From Acanthosepion pharaonis (taxonomy: Eukaryota; Mollusca; Cephalopoda; Sepiida; Sepiidae), in contig CAHIKZ030000841.1 in assembly GCA_903632075.3 (NCBI GenBank), forward strand, positions 155,001 to 219,000: DNA of 64,000 bases. Reading direction: 5' to 3'. The notes below the pieces were generated by a model. The model did not search any database, was not told where the DNA came from, and saw only the letters and a list, made by a program, of their open reading frames with translations. This document shows positions 30,880 through 41,412 of the stretch, one piece after another. Both the position numbers and the translations under genes were made by a program. The first letter of the stretch is position 1. Each line of letters begins with the position of its first letter.

Positions 30880-31180
30880 ATGTGCCAAGTCCCTTCAGGA
30901 TACAGGCGGTCAAGGCTCTCCACAACTTCCTGTCTTTTCTTGTTTTAAGTATTTTTTACTTCCTTGTCCCTGTTCTGTCATATTTTTGTTTCTTTTTGGT
31001 GATTAGTTTATTCAGGATGTAAGTGGAAATGGCTATCCACAACTTCCTGTTTTTTATTATGCTAAGTAATTTTTTACCTTTTTGTCCCTATTCTGCCATT
31101 TTTTTCAGGTGTCCATTCAGGATGCAAGTGATCATGGCTCTCCACAACTTCCCGTCTCTTGTTGTCTATATTCACTGTTT
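30880..31180 (-). repeat. Tandem LINE 3' ends, three degraded copies
   Basis: On the minus strand GGAAGTTGTGGAGAGCCATG, GGAAGTTGTGGATAGCCATT and GGAAGTTGTGGAGAGCCTTG mark three units spaced about 115-130 bp apart. Each encodes a decayed KLWRAM..Y.L end and is followed by a short 3' region. It is the same phenomenon as 28630-29100, but older. Confidence 0.85.
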
Positions 31181-31519
31181 CCCCCTGTATTTTTTTTACC
31201 TTCAATATGTGTTAATTTCTCCAGGTCTTTCTTTTTTAAACACTTCTACTTATAAAACTTGCATCTCAGTATCTGTCTATATTTCTTATGTACACTATTT
31301 ATATTCGTAAACTCAAGGAATCAGCACATATGGTAGGCCACAAAAATCTTCTGAGCGGACCAAGCATAGAAATGAATACAATATGGGAACCAGTAATAAG
31401 GATTGTCAGAGAAAAGCGATGACAGCAAAAATTGCAATATGAGCACTGGTAAAAATGGTTGCTGAAGACATTAGATTTATAATACCCAGAAATTCATAAA
31501 AAGATGTTCTCAAGGACAC

Positions 31520-31800
31520 ATAGTATAAAGGATAAAGGCGTTGGTTAGATCCCAAACAGTGTGAGTTCAATACTTGGTTAAGGTAGTGGAGAACTTTCAG
31601 AGGGGAATGAACAGGAGATAACTGACATCTATTAGACATGGCACGTGGAACTAAAACAGTCTACCCCAGTGAGCGAATTCGACATTCTAACCACCTGAAG
31701 AAGGCTGGAGCGTACAACGGCCGAAACCTTTTGATAAACATTGTGAAAAAGATGAGGACAATAGTCCGAATAATCTAAATAATGTATTATTTCGTAATAT
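31520..31800 (+). mobile_element. tRNA-derived SINE S2 with hammerhead-like core
   Basis: Head ATAAAGGCGTTGGTTAGATC and GTGAGTTCAATAC. Body GTGGAGAACTTTCAGAGGGG, GGCACGTGGAACTAAAACAG. Then CTGAAGA (31696), an extra A, GGCT with GGCC as stem and a 12-base loop, and CCGAAACC. The tail is a single GATGAGGACAATAGTCCGAA unit, the monomer of the 107-bp satellite elsewhere. Confidence 0.85.
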
Positions 31801-31822
31801 ATGTATGTGGCGTATTTTGTAA

Positions 31823-31925
31823 TTTAAAATAGTTCGTTGTTAACGTTAATAATTGAACAATGTACAATTTATAAACTCCTAAGGAACGATATCCGTATAT
31901 GATCCTCATAAATATCACATATTAT
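31823..31925 (+). repeat. Direct repeat (right) flanking a LINE-SINE composite
   Basis: Matches 30690-30800, with about 15% differences by eye. Confidence 0.8.
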
Positions 31926-32284
31926 GTTTACTACGGAAGTTCACAAAGAACAATAGTTTTGTGTAAACTTTGGAAGGTCTGAGTAATCCTTGACAGTTCA
32001 TAGTTTTAATCTGTAATTTCAAAGTCCGTCTGTTTTTCTCTTCCTTACTAAGAGCAACGTATCATCAGATATTTTTTGTAATCTATTTTTTGTTCCCCCC
32101 CTAAATTTTTTTTATTATAATTTTTAAAGTCTTAAAATGAACTTCTAAAAATGACCAAAGCGTTCTTGAAGATATATGTGGCGTATGATAACGAGATCAG
32201 TACGCGTCAACGGGACCAAGTTTGCACGACTGAGTGGGTCATTGTTAATTTTGCACATTTCCCTCAATTGTTACAAACAAAAAC

Positions 32285-32285
<1 letters not shown>

Positions 32286-32343
<58 letters not shown>
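32286..32343 (+). repeat. (TA)n microsatellite
   Basis: About 29 TA units, directly adjoining the hammerhead-bearing inverted repeat. Confidence 0.98.
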
Positions 32344-32348
<5 letters not shown>

Positions 32349-32370
32349 TTGCATTAGAACATATGTAAGT

Positions 32371-32429
32371 TACTACTACAAAATTGTATATTTCGTTTCG
32401 ACGTTTAATAACACGTCTCATCAGGTAGT
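32371..32429 (-). ncRNA. Type I hammerhead ribozyme, complete consensus
   Basis: All parts are present on the minus strand. CTGATGA lies at 32424-32418. Stem II is GACGT/ACGTC, 5 bp, with loop GTTATTAA. GAAA starts at 32399. Stem III is ACGAAA with TTTTGT, 6 pairs including one G-U, loop TATACAA. The cleavage triplet GUA ends at 32377. Stem I is a 5-bp pairing of GTAGT (32376-32372) with ACTAC (32429-32425). Stem I is the open stem, so this is a type I minimal hammerhead, the kind described in Penelope-like elements. It should self-cleave after the A at 32377. No retroelement coding sequence adjoins it. Confidence 0.87.
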
Positions 32430-32445
32430 TAACCATTATGGTACC

Positions 32446-32497
32446 CTGATGAGACCTGTTATTAAACATCGAAACAAAATGTACTATTTTGTAGTAG
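32446..32497 (+). ncRNA. Hammerhead ribozyme relic in the opposite arm
   Basis: CTGATGA (32446-32452) and GAAAC (32471) are intact. Stem III ACAAAA/TTTTGT is perfect and places GUA at 32491-32493. Stem II (GACCT versus ACATC) has lost central pairs, and stem I pairs poorly beyond the first base pair. Probably inactive or weak. Confidence 0.6.
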
Positions 32498-32581
32498 TAA
32501 ATTACATGTTCTAATGAAACAATTTATAATAAATATTTATTGCTCTACTCTTGAGCCCTGTTTTAAATTAATATTTTGAAG

Positions 32582-32627
32582 GTTTTAAATTTATTCTTCG
32601 TTCTTTTATTTCTTATATATATATATT

Positions 32628-32673
<46 letters not shown>

Positions 32674-32693
32674 ACGAAGAATAAATTTAAAAC
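32582..32693. repeat. Perfect 28-bp inverted repeat around a TA tract
   Basis: GTTTTAAATTTATTCTTCGT...TTTTAT at 32582-32609 is repeated exactly inverted at 32666-32693. TA-rich sequence of about 56 bp lies between. No known terminal motif was recognised. Confidence 0.9.
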
Positions 32694-33032
32694 ATTCAAA
32701 AAAAAAATATACATAGGAATATCGGCGGGAAGTTGGAAATATCAAAAGTAGAACAAAATAACAGCGTCTGTTTCTTTTTTTTTTACAAAGAAAATTAGTG
32801 ACATCTTCTCTCTTAACTTCCTCTCTTTTTTTTCTCTATTTTTTCTCTCTACCCCTTCGATATCAATATATAACTTCCGTTAAGTTAACCGTTTAAATGT
32901 GTCAATGTCTACTAACTCACTCATGTCTTCTCTCTCCCCCCTCACTTCCTCACTTCCTTAATTTACATATGTGTAATACGGCCCGTTAAAAAGGTGTAAA
33001 TTTTCTTTTCATTTTTTGTTTGGAAGTAAAGT

Positions 33033-33085
33033 CTGATGATCCGCAGTCCTTTAAAAGGGCTGTGGTGAAATAATTTATTACATGA
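33033..33085 (+). ncRNA. Hammerhead-like motif with long stem II
   Basis: CTGATGA, one T, a 9-bp stem CCGCAGTCC/GGGCTGTGG with two G-U pairs, one T, then GAAA. A 3-bp stem III (ATA/TAT) would place an AUU triplet. A T-T mismatch sits at the base of stem II, and stem I is weak. A GATA microsatellite follows at 33113-33140. Confidence 0.4.
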
Positions 33086-33179
33086 AACCTTAAAGTGGTC
33101 TGTTTTTATTTAAGATAGATAGATAGATAGATAGATAGATAACGATCTCAGCTGATGAAGTGGAAAAACTATACTGAAT

Positions 33180-33500
33180 TCATTGCTAGGTCACCTGCTA
33201 AAAAGTTGGTTCACTGTATCGTACTGGACATTTTTTTCTCTCCAGAATTTATCTTAATCTATAAAAGTCTAATATTCGTCCATGCTTAGAATATTGCTGG
33301 CACAAATGGTCCACTGTGCCTCTGTTATTTACTTTGTGCTCTTTGATAAAATCTAAAGAAGAATCTGCAATATTTTCGATCCTGATCTGGCGGCACGGCT
33401 TCATGCAATTTCTCACAGCTGTAATGTTGCCTGTCTGTGTCTTTTCTATAAGACAGGACAGGACTATTAGAATGACAAAGAAAAACAGCAAGTAGCCGAT
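33180..33500 (+). pseudogene. Jockey-like LINE C-terminal fragment
   Basis: Homologous to 15190-15560 at nucleotide level (TCTCTCCAGAATTTATCTTA, TTCGTCCATGCTTAGAATAT). Pieces of the expected protein (TVPLLFTLCSLIKSKEES) are scattered over frames. LTR-beta starts 27 bp downstream. Confidence 0.75.
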
Positions 33501-33526
33501 CTAACGAGAGCATGTAAATGCACAAC

Positions 33527-34004
33527 TGTTGTAGCATACTTACGGACGATAATGGGTATGACCACATTCACATAAATACAGTAGTAAATACTGTATGTTG
33601 GTCAGCAGTTGGAGATTCGTCTCCAGCTGTGCTGGTCAAAGTCTCTGACTCCGGGCGGAGAGCATACCCAGACGAGGCTATGTCGAAGGGAAAAGTCTAG
33701 TCTCGAGAAACAGCTACCTGACCCCGTTTTATACGAGGTCTATGGAGAATCTTTGGCCGAGCCTATGGTCTTGGATACCCCACATTAAATTCGGCACTGT
33801 GCCACATCTGACCGCGTGGGGCGGTTGGTAGATATCCTGCAGTTGGAGATTCATTTTTAAATTCAATTGACTCATTTCTAGCAGCTGACTACTTCTACGC
33901 GCCGCTGGCGAATCTTATACGTGTTGTTCTTGTCCTAATTATTATCGTTCATTATCAACCTTCGTTTGATTATTCTATACATTAACTCTTCTCTAGGTTA
34001 CACA
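33527..34004 (+). mobile_element. Solo LTR, family LTR-beta, 478 bp
   Basis: Starts TGTTGTAGCATACTTACG and ends CTCTAGGTTACACA. Flanks ACAAC and ATAAC form a 5-bp target duplication with one difference. It aligns with 50829-51289. Conserved inside are an ATAAATAC box beside the inverted repeat ATACAGTA/TACTGTAT and a hairpin TGGAGA-TTCG-TCTCCA. No internal retroelement region or second LTR is next to it. Confidence 0.87.
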
Positions 34005-34059
34005 ATAACAGAGAAATTAGAGGAAGGAATAGTGAAAAAAAAAACATACATCGCTCAGA

Positions 34060-34510
34060 TTTGGTTTGGTTTGTTTTGTTTTACGGCATATCTACCTCAA
34101 TGGGTTATTTAATGCCGAAAATTTTCATTGTTGGTAATATTTTTTTCCAAAAATCTATTTCTGGTAATATTTTTTAAAAAAAATGTATTTCTGGTAGTAT
34201 TTCTTTTTCAAAACTGTATTGCTGGTAACAATTTTTTATACAAAGTATTTCTGGTATTAAAACCCATTTTTACACTTTCATAATGTTTTGATCCGAGTTT
34301 GGTGGTGGGGGTTAACTATTTGCCCATAGCTGGGACCCTAACAGGTGCTACCACTCCGGGTCAGGGTGGACCTGGGAACACCAGCAATTAAGAGGTGGCT
34401 CCACGCTCCTCAAAACGCCCTGATCAGAGGCCTTGCTGTTGAACGTAGTTTATCGTCTTACCCAGGACACGGATGTAGTTTATCATCTTACCCAGGACGG
34501 ATCGCTCAAA
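34060..34510 (+). repeat. Family V element, complete
   Basis: Head TTACGGCATATCTACCTCAA, TGGGTTATTTAATGCCG (CGGCAT can pair with ATGCCG). Short array of TTTCTGGTAATAT-type units at 34130-34260. Tail GCTACCACTCCGGGTCAGGG, GCAATTAAGAGGTGGCTCC, GTAGTTTATCGTCTTACCCA, with the last 37 bp repeated. Confidence 0.9.
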
Positions 34511-34514
34511 GATA

Positions 34515-34575
34515 CAAATGATAAGAAGTTGTGGAAAGCCATGGTTGCTTACGACTTGAATTAACGTTGGCATAT
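34515..34575 (+). pseudogene. LINE C-terminal tip
   Basis: Encodes DKKLWKAMVAYDLN followed by a stop, the degraded counterpart of RKLWRAMIAYVLKGYNT. It lies immediately after family V. Confidence 0.7.
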
Positions 34576-34579
34576 CTAA

Positions 34580-35155
34580 AAATAAAAATAAAAAAACAAT
34601 ATCAGATATGAATATATTTTGGGGGATGTGTATGTATTAGAAAATTAGGCCTTTATGAGAAAGAGAATATCGTATTCCAAGACACTTGATTTTCAAACAG
34701 ATGGATTGGATAAAACATCTGCGAAATGTAATCATATTATCAAAGGAGGTGGTTGTATATTTATGTGTAAAGAAGCTAGCATCTACCCACGATTTATCAT
34801 TTATTACAAACGACCATAGAACATGGTAAATCTTTTAAGTAATCAAAATGTTTTTCTTCCTCCAAACGACATAAAAACAAAAAAATAATGAAACGAAAAG
34901 TATAAAGAAATGAAGAAAAAAAGTCTTTATGTTTTTGTTGGCTTTCAAAGGCTTTACTTGATCGAGACCAAATTCTTGGGGCCTCCAGTCAGGTTGGCTT
35001 CTTTTGTGACAAAAAATCGACGGTTTATACAATTCATAAAAAAATAATGATGCACTTCTTCGCTGACTAAAAGATGTGATTTTTTTTAAGTATTTCTTCA
35101 AATATTTAACGGTACGTCTAATTCGTTTTATTACATAATTCTGCTTTTTTTACAT
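34580..35155. other. No recognised gene
   Basis: The minus-strand frame at 34835-35101 (SQRRSASLFFYELYKPS) has no motif I recognise. Confidence 0.4.
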
Positions 35156-35159
35156 CTTT

Positions 35160-35615
35160 CTTGATTTACACTCTTTTTTCTTCTTTCTTTCTTTCTTTCT
35201 TTCTTTCTTCACATTTTCCCATTACAGAGAATTTTTTACGTCTCTCTTTTCTTAGTCCCTTTCTTTTTTCTTTTTTTTTTCTTATACATTTTCTTTTAAG
35301 AAACATTTATTGTCATGTCTCTTTTTTTTTCAAAAGCTTCTTTCTACCTATATTTCTTCACATTTTCCATTTACGAATATTTTTGATATATCTCTCTTTT
35401 TTTAAATTTTATTCTTTCGCTTTTTCTTTCTTCCCATTTTCCATTTACGAATATTTTTGACAGATCTCACGTTTTTATTTCTTTCTTTTTTATTTCTTCA
35501 CATTATCCCTTTACAAACATTTTTCCCGGCGTATCGCTTTTTTTTTTTTATAAATTTCTTTGTTTTTTTTTTTTTTCACATTTTCTATTTAAGAAGATTA
35601 TTCGCCATGTCACAT

Positions 35616-35662
<47 letters not shown>

Positions 35663-36181
35663 GTCCCTATGTGAAAATCTTTTACCATGTCTCTCTTTTT
35701 ATTTATATCTTCCTTTCATTCTTCACATTTTTTCGCATTCTCTTTTACCGACATTTATTTTTATGTCTCCCTTATTTTCGTTTCATTCTTTCTTCACATT
35801 ATCTTTATACGAGCGATTTTTGCCATGTCTCTCTTTTTTTTTTTTTTTTTTTTGGTTTCTTTCTTTCTCCAGGTTTTTTACTTACCAAATATATCTTTCT
35901 TATTTCTTTCTAATTATTTTAACATTTTTTCTTTCCTTTTGTGATTCTTTTTAGTTTTTTTCTGACATTCTCACCTTCATTCACTCTTTCCTTCCAGATA
36001 TTTACTGCTATGTTTTATTTTTTTTTATTTTTCTTTCTTTCCTTCCTTCTTTATTCACAATTGTGCATTCTAAATCTCTTTCAATGTTTTTCTCCCTTTT
36101 CTCCCAATATTTTCCGCCATGTTTTTCTTTCATTATTTTTCGTGTTTACATATTCACTCTTTCCAATTATTTTTACTATAT

Positions 36182-36237
<56 letters not shown>

Positions 36238-36446
36238 TTTCCTTTATTTCTTTCTCCCTGTGTATCTTTCTCCCTTTCGTTTTTGCATCCCAAATATTGC
36301 TTTCGTTCGATTATCTTTCCTTCTTTTGTCTTTCTTTCTTTCTTTCTTTTTTCTTTTTTTCTTTCTTTCATTCGTTCTGTTTGTCTGTCTGTCTCTCTTT
36401 CTCTCTTCTGTTTTTTTGCATCCCAAATATTGCTTTTGTTCTATTT

Positions 36447-36498
<52 letters not shown>

Positions 36499-36525
36499 TA
36501 TTCCCAGATATTGTTTTCGTTCGAT

Positions 36526-36559
<34 letters not shown>

Positions 36560-36744
36560 TATTTATTTATTTATTTATTTATTTATTTCTCCCTGTGTAT
36601 CTTTCTCTCTTTCGTTTTTTGCGTCCCAAATATTGCTTTCGTTCTATTTTCTTTCTTTCTTTCTTTCTTTATTTATTTTTTTTTCTTTCTTACTTCCCTT
36701 TTTTGCTTCCCAAATATTGCTTTCGTTCGATTATCTTTCCTACT

Positions 36745-36792
<48 letters not shown>

Positions 36793-39739
36793 AGCACTGT
36801 CCATATGTGAATATTTTTGCCATGTCTCTCTTTTTATTTATATCTTCCTTTCATTCTTCACATTTTTCATCTACGAATATTTTTGACATGTCTCACCTTT
36901 TAAAATTTTTTTCTTTTTTTTTCACATTTTCTCTTTACGAACATTTTCCACGTATCTCGCTTTTTGTAATTTCTTTCTTTCTCTTTTTCACATTTTCCAT
37001 TTACAAACATTTTTCACCATGTCAATCTTTATTTTTTTCTTTCTTTTCTTTTTCTTCCCAATATACCTCACCGAATGTTTTATGGACAGTCTCGCTTCGG
37101 TGTTCTTTTTTTCTTCTTTTCTTTTTTCACATTTTTCCCTTTACGGACAATTTTTGATATGTTTCTCTTTTCTTAGTTTGTATTCTTTATTTTTTTCTGA
37201 CATATTTTCTCTTAACAAATATTTACTGTTCACTCACTCTTTGTTAAGTTTCTTTCTTTCTATCTTTCTTCACATTTTCCATTACGAACATTTTTGACAG
37301 GTCTCACTTTTTGATTTCTTTCTTTCTTTTTTCTTTCTTCACATAATCCCTTTACAAATATTTTTGACAGGTCTCACTTTTTGATTTCTTTCTTTCTTTT
37401 TTCTTTCTTCACATAATCCCTTTACAAATATTTTTGACAGGTCTCACTTTTTGATTTCTTTCTTTCTTTTTTCTTTCTTCACATAATCCCTTTACAAATA
37501 TTTTTGACAGGTCTCACTTTTTGATTTCTTTCTTTCTTTTGCTTTCTTCACATAATCCCTTTACAGACATTTTTCTCGGTGTATCGCTTTTTTCATTTTT
37601 TTATTTTTCTCACATTTTCCATTTACGTCTTTCTTTCTTTCTTTCTTTTTTAATTCTTCACATTATCCCTCTACGAAATTTTTTTTGCCATTCTTTCTTA
37701 CACATTTTCTCTTAATGAACATTTACTATCGTATCTCGCCTTTTTAAGTTTATTTCATCCTATCTTTTCTACTTACGAATGTTTTGGTCATGTCTCTTTT
37801 TTTTTTCTTTTTTCTTTTTTTTGATTTCTTTATTTTTTTCTGTCTTCACATTTTCACTTTACGAACATTTTTCGCAATTTCTCTCTATTGTATCTTTCTT
37901 CACAATTTCCATTGAGGAACCCATTTTGCCCAGGCTGACTTTTTCAAAATGTCTTTCTTTCTTCATATTTTCCTCACATTTTCAATTTTCGGATATTTTT
38001 CGACAAGTCTTTCTTTTTTTCTTTTTTTTTTATTATTTTTTCTTCACATTTTTCATTTACGATAATTTTTTGGCAGATCTCCCTTGTTTCAAATTTCTTT
38101 CTTCCTTCTCAGTTTCCTTTTACAGACAATTTTTGCCATTTTCCCCTTCTCTTAGGTTTGTTCTATCTTTCTTCATATTGTATTTTACGGACATTTATTG
38201 TCAGGTCTCCCTTATTTAAGTTTCTTTCTTTCTTCACATTTTGTTCTACGGACATTTATTGACGAGCCACCTTTAGTTTAGCGTATTTCATTCTTTCTTC
38301 ACATTTTCTTTTACAGACATTTATTGTCATGTCTCCCATATTTTTGTCTTTTTTATTCTTCACATTTTACAGACATTTTTGTCATGTCTCTCCCATATTT
38401 TTGTCTTTTCATTCCCATTTTCTTTTATTTTTTGTCATTTTCATTCTTTTCATTCTTCACATTTTCTTTTACAGACATTTATTGTCATGTCTCCCATATT
38501 TTTGTCTTTTTCATTCTTCACATTTTCTTTTACAGACATTTATTGTCATGTCTCCCATATTTTTGTCTTTTTCATTCTTCACATTTTCTTTTACAGACAT
38601 TTATTTTCATGTCTCCCTTATTCCAGTTTCTTTCTATCTTCACATATTATTATACGGACATTTATTGCCATGTCTCCCTTATTTAAGTTTCTTTCTTTCT
38701 TCACTTTTTCTTTTACCGACATTTATTTTCATGTCTCCTTTATTTTAGTTTCATTCATTCGTCCCATTTCTTTCTTCACATTTTCTTTTTGCAGGCATTT
38801 ATAGTCATGTCTTCCTTGTTTTAATTTTTCCTTTCATTCTTCAAATTTTCTTTTACAGACATTTATTGCCGTATCTTTCTTATTCATTTTCTTCCTTACT
38901 TTGCTTTTTCTTTTACAGACATTTATTGTCATGTCTCCCTTAGTTTAGTTTTTCCTTTCGTTCTTCACATTTTTAAAGACATTTCTTTTCATGTCTCCCT
39001 TATTTTCGTTTCATTCTTTCTTCACATTATCTTTATACGGGCGATTTTTGCCATGTCTCTCTTTTTTTTTTTTTTTGGTTTCTTTCTTTCTCCAGGTTTT
39101 TTACTTACCAAATATATGTTTATTATTTCTTTCTAATTATTTTACCATTTTCTTTCCTTTTGTGATTCTTTTTAGCTTTTTTTCTGACATTCTCACCTTC
39201 ATTCACTCTTTCCTTCCAGATATTTTCTATGCTTTATATTTTTGTTTTTGCTTTCTTTCCTTCCTTCTTTATTCACAATTGTGCATTCTAAATCTCTTTC
39301 AATGTTTTTCTCCCTTTTCTCCTAATATTTTCTGCCATGTTTTTCTTTCATTATTTTTTGTGTTTACATATCATTCACTCTTTCCAATTATTTTTACTAT
39401 ATTCTTTCTTTCTTTCTTTCTTTTTTCCTTTATTTCTTTCTCCATAGGTATCTTTCTCTCTTTCGTTTTTTGCATCCCAAATATTGCTTTCGTTCTATTT
39501 TCTTTCTTTCTTTCTTTTTTTCTTTCTTTCTTTCTTTCTTTATTTATTTATTCTTCCTTTCTTCCTTTTTTTGCTTCCCAAATATTGCTTTCGTTCGATT
39601 ATCTTTCCTTCTTTTTCTTTTTTTATTTCTTCCTTCCTTTCTTTCTTTCTTTTTTCTTTCTTTCATTCGTTCTGTTTGTCTGTCTGTCTCTCTTTCTCTC
39701 TTCCGTTTTTTCATCCCAAATATTGCTTTTGTTCTATTT

Positions 39740-39791
<52 letters not shown>

Positions 39792-39846
39792 TTGCTTCCC
39801 AGATATTGCTTTTGTCCGATAATCTTTCTTTCTTTCTTTCTTTCTT

Positions 39847-39889
<43 letters not shown>

Positions 39890-39955
39890 ATATTTATTTA
39901 TTTTTTCTTTCTCTCTTTCTCTCTTTTAATACACATTCTATAATTCTACCATTAT
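35160..39955 (+). repeat. TTTC-rich satellite region, 4.8 kb
   Basis: Made of a degenerate 60-75 bp unit (CACATTTTC, TTTACGRACATTT, TTG(A/C)CATGTCTC, then TTTC run). It includes four nearly identical 70-bp units at 37296-37560 and 61-bp units at 38300-38620. Blocks at 35790-36780 and 39010-39900 are long copies of each other. Very long Phe/Leu/Ser-rich open frames (up to 312 residues) arise because TTTC repeats lack stops and should not be read as membrane proteins. Confidence 0.95.
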
Positions 39956-40780
39956 TTACTCAAGATACTTCAAATTTATTTTTATTCACTTTTTTAAATT
40001 CCTGATCGCTTTTTCTTATTTCTTCTCTCTTTTCTTTTCTTCGATACCATAATTCTTTTAATTCTTTTTCACATTCGTCAACTCATTTTAAGCTTTTCTT
40101 CATTTCTCTCTTCCATAATTTCCTATTTTCTCCTGGTTTTTCAGTTTTTCTTTCTCTTTCACCCCTCTTCTTCTTCTTCTTCTTCTTCTTCTTCTTCTTC
40201 TTCTTCTTCTTCTTCTTCTTCTTCATTCTGTCCACATTTCTTCTACTTCTTTTTTCTTTTCTCCTCCTTCTCTTCCTCTTTCTACCCTTTTTCATTCTTG
40301 TCAACTTTCTGCTTTTTTCACTATTCTCATTTTCTTTTTCTTTCTGCTTCTTTTTCTCTTCTCCTTTTCTTCTTTACCTCTTCTTTTTCTTTTCATTCAC
40401 CGCATTCTGAATTTACTAAAATTTCATTCCATATTTAATAAATACAATTTCCTAAATAAAAAAAAATAATCGACGAATGAGAAAATTCAAAATGATTTTT
40501 TGTTATTCATTTATCAAATATTTTCTTTCAGTTTTCTCATTATTCATTAATTAATTATAATGTTTCATTCATTTGTTTTTGCATCTTGGCGATGGTATAA
40601 GGTGAAAGTTCACAGTCAAAGAGTGTAGGGCTTTTAATTTCATTGTCGCCATTAAAAAGTTTGAGGAACTTAAAATTGTTTGTCGCCAAAATAAAAGAAG
40701 TTATTTAACTTCCTCTTAAATTCTCTTTGTTCTACATTCTCTTGTCAATTTCTTCTGCCTTTGCTTCTCTCACTTTATAT
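39956..40780. other. No gene; (TTC)n tract at 40165-40225
   Basis: T-rich sequence with about 19 TTC units, then AT-rich sequence with no conserved frames. Confidence 0.6.
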
Positions 40781-40785
40781 CATTC

Positions 40786-40854
<69 letters not shown>

Positions 40855-40864
40855 CGTGCGCGCG
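40786..40864 (+). repeat. (TA)n-(TG)n-(CG)n microsatellite
   Basis: Short TA tract then about 24 GT units ending in GCGTGCGCGCG. Confidence 0.97.
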
Positions 40865-40865
40865 T

Positions 40866-41005
40866 GTTTCGGTTTTATTAAAGCTTCATAAAATTTGTAG
40901 AAAAAGAAAATTCTGGGATATTTATTCTTGTGGCGTGCATTTGTTAATCAGATTTAATAAAACTACACAAAACTCATTCTCTGATGAAGCTTTAACAAAA
41001 AGCGA
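40866..41005. repeat. Inverted pair of hammerhead-like cores
   Basis: Plus strand at 40981: CTGATGA, one A, a perfect 5-bp hairpin GCTTT/AAAGC, then GAAAC. The minus strand at 40866-40893 carries ATGAAGCTTTAATAAAACCG followed by AAAC, a degraded relative. No stem III with triplet was found for either. Confidence 0.5.
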
Positions 41006-41099
41006 AACATATTAGATTTATAAACGTTTCCTATTTGTTATTTATCCTATCATTATGTTGTATTCCCATCCATATGCGATCTGTATTTAATTCCAGTGT

Positions 41100-41283
41100 A
41101 TATATATATATATATATATATATGGGAATGAATGTATGACAAAGTGTAAAAAGTTTTCGTGTTACGCATATCATTTTTTAAAACTTCATCTACTGTATTG
41201 AAACGCGTCTCACCATTTTTTTTTTCATTTTATCATACATTTCTTCCTAATATGGTTCTTGATATATAAAATATGTATCCTTA

Positions 41284-41344
<61 letters not shown>

Positions 41345-41412
41345 ATCTCATATATATATATATATAATAATATATAGAATATATATAATATATATATATA
41401 TAAAATATATCG

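Larger units (their letters stand above)
32343..32523. repeat. Inverted repeat carrying two hammerhead ribozyme sequences
   Basis: Left arm 32343-32424 and right arm 32446-32523 are inverted copies (ATTTTGTAGTAGTAA, CATGTTCTAATG), separated by about 20 bp. Each arm encodes one hammerhead, transcribed outward. The left, minus-strand one is complete and the right one has damaged stems. Confidence 0.92.

Noticed and set aside
33155..33185. CTGATGAAGTGGAAAAAC as another hammerhead core
   Set aside because: No pairable stem II between CTGATGA and GAAA. The sequence precedes a LINE fragment and is likely coincidental.
35457..36886. Very long Phe/Leu/Ser-rich open frames (up to about 290 codons) that look like membrane proteins
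   Set aside because: They are translations of TTTC and related repeats, which contain no stop codons in any plus-strand frame. No charged loops, conserved motifs or start context support a gene.
38991..39943. 312-codon open frame
   Set aside because: Same TTTC satellite. A near copy of the 35.8-36.8 kb block, with no protein features.
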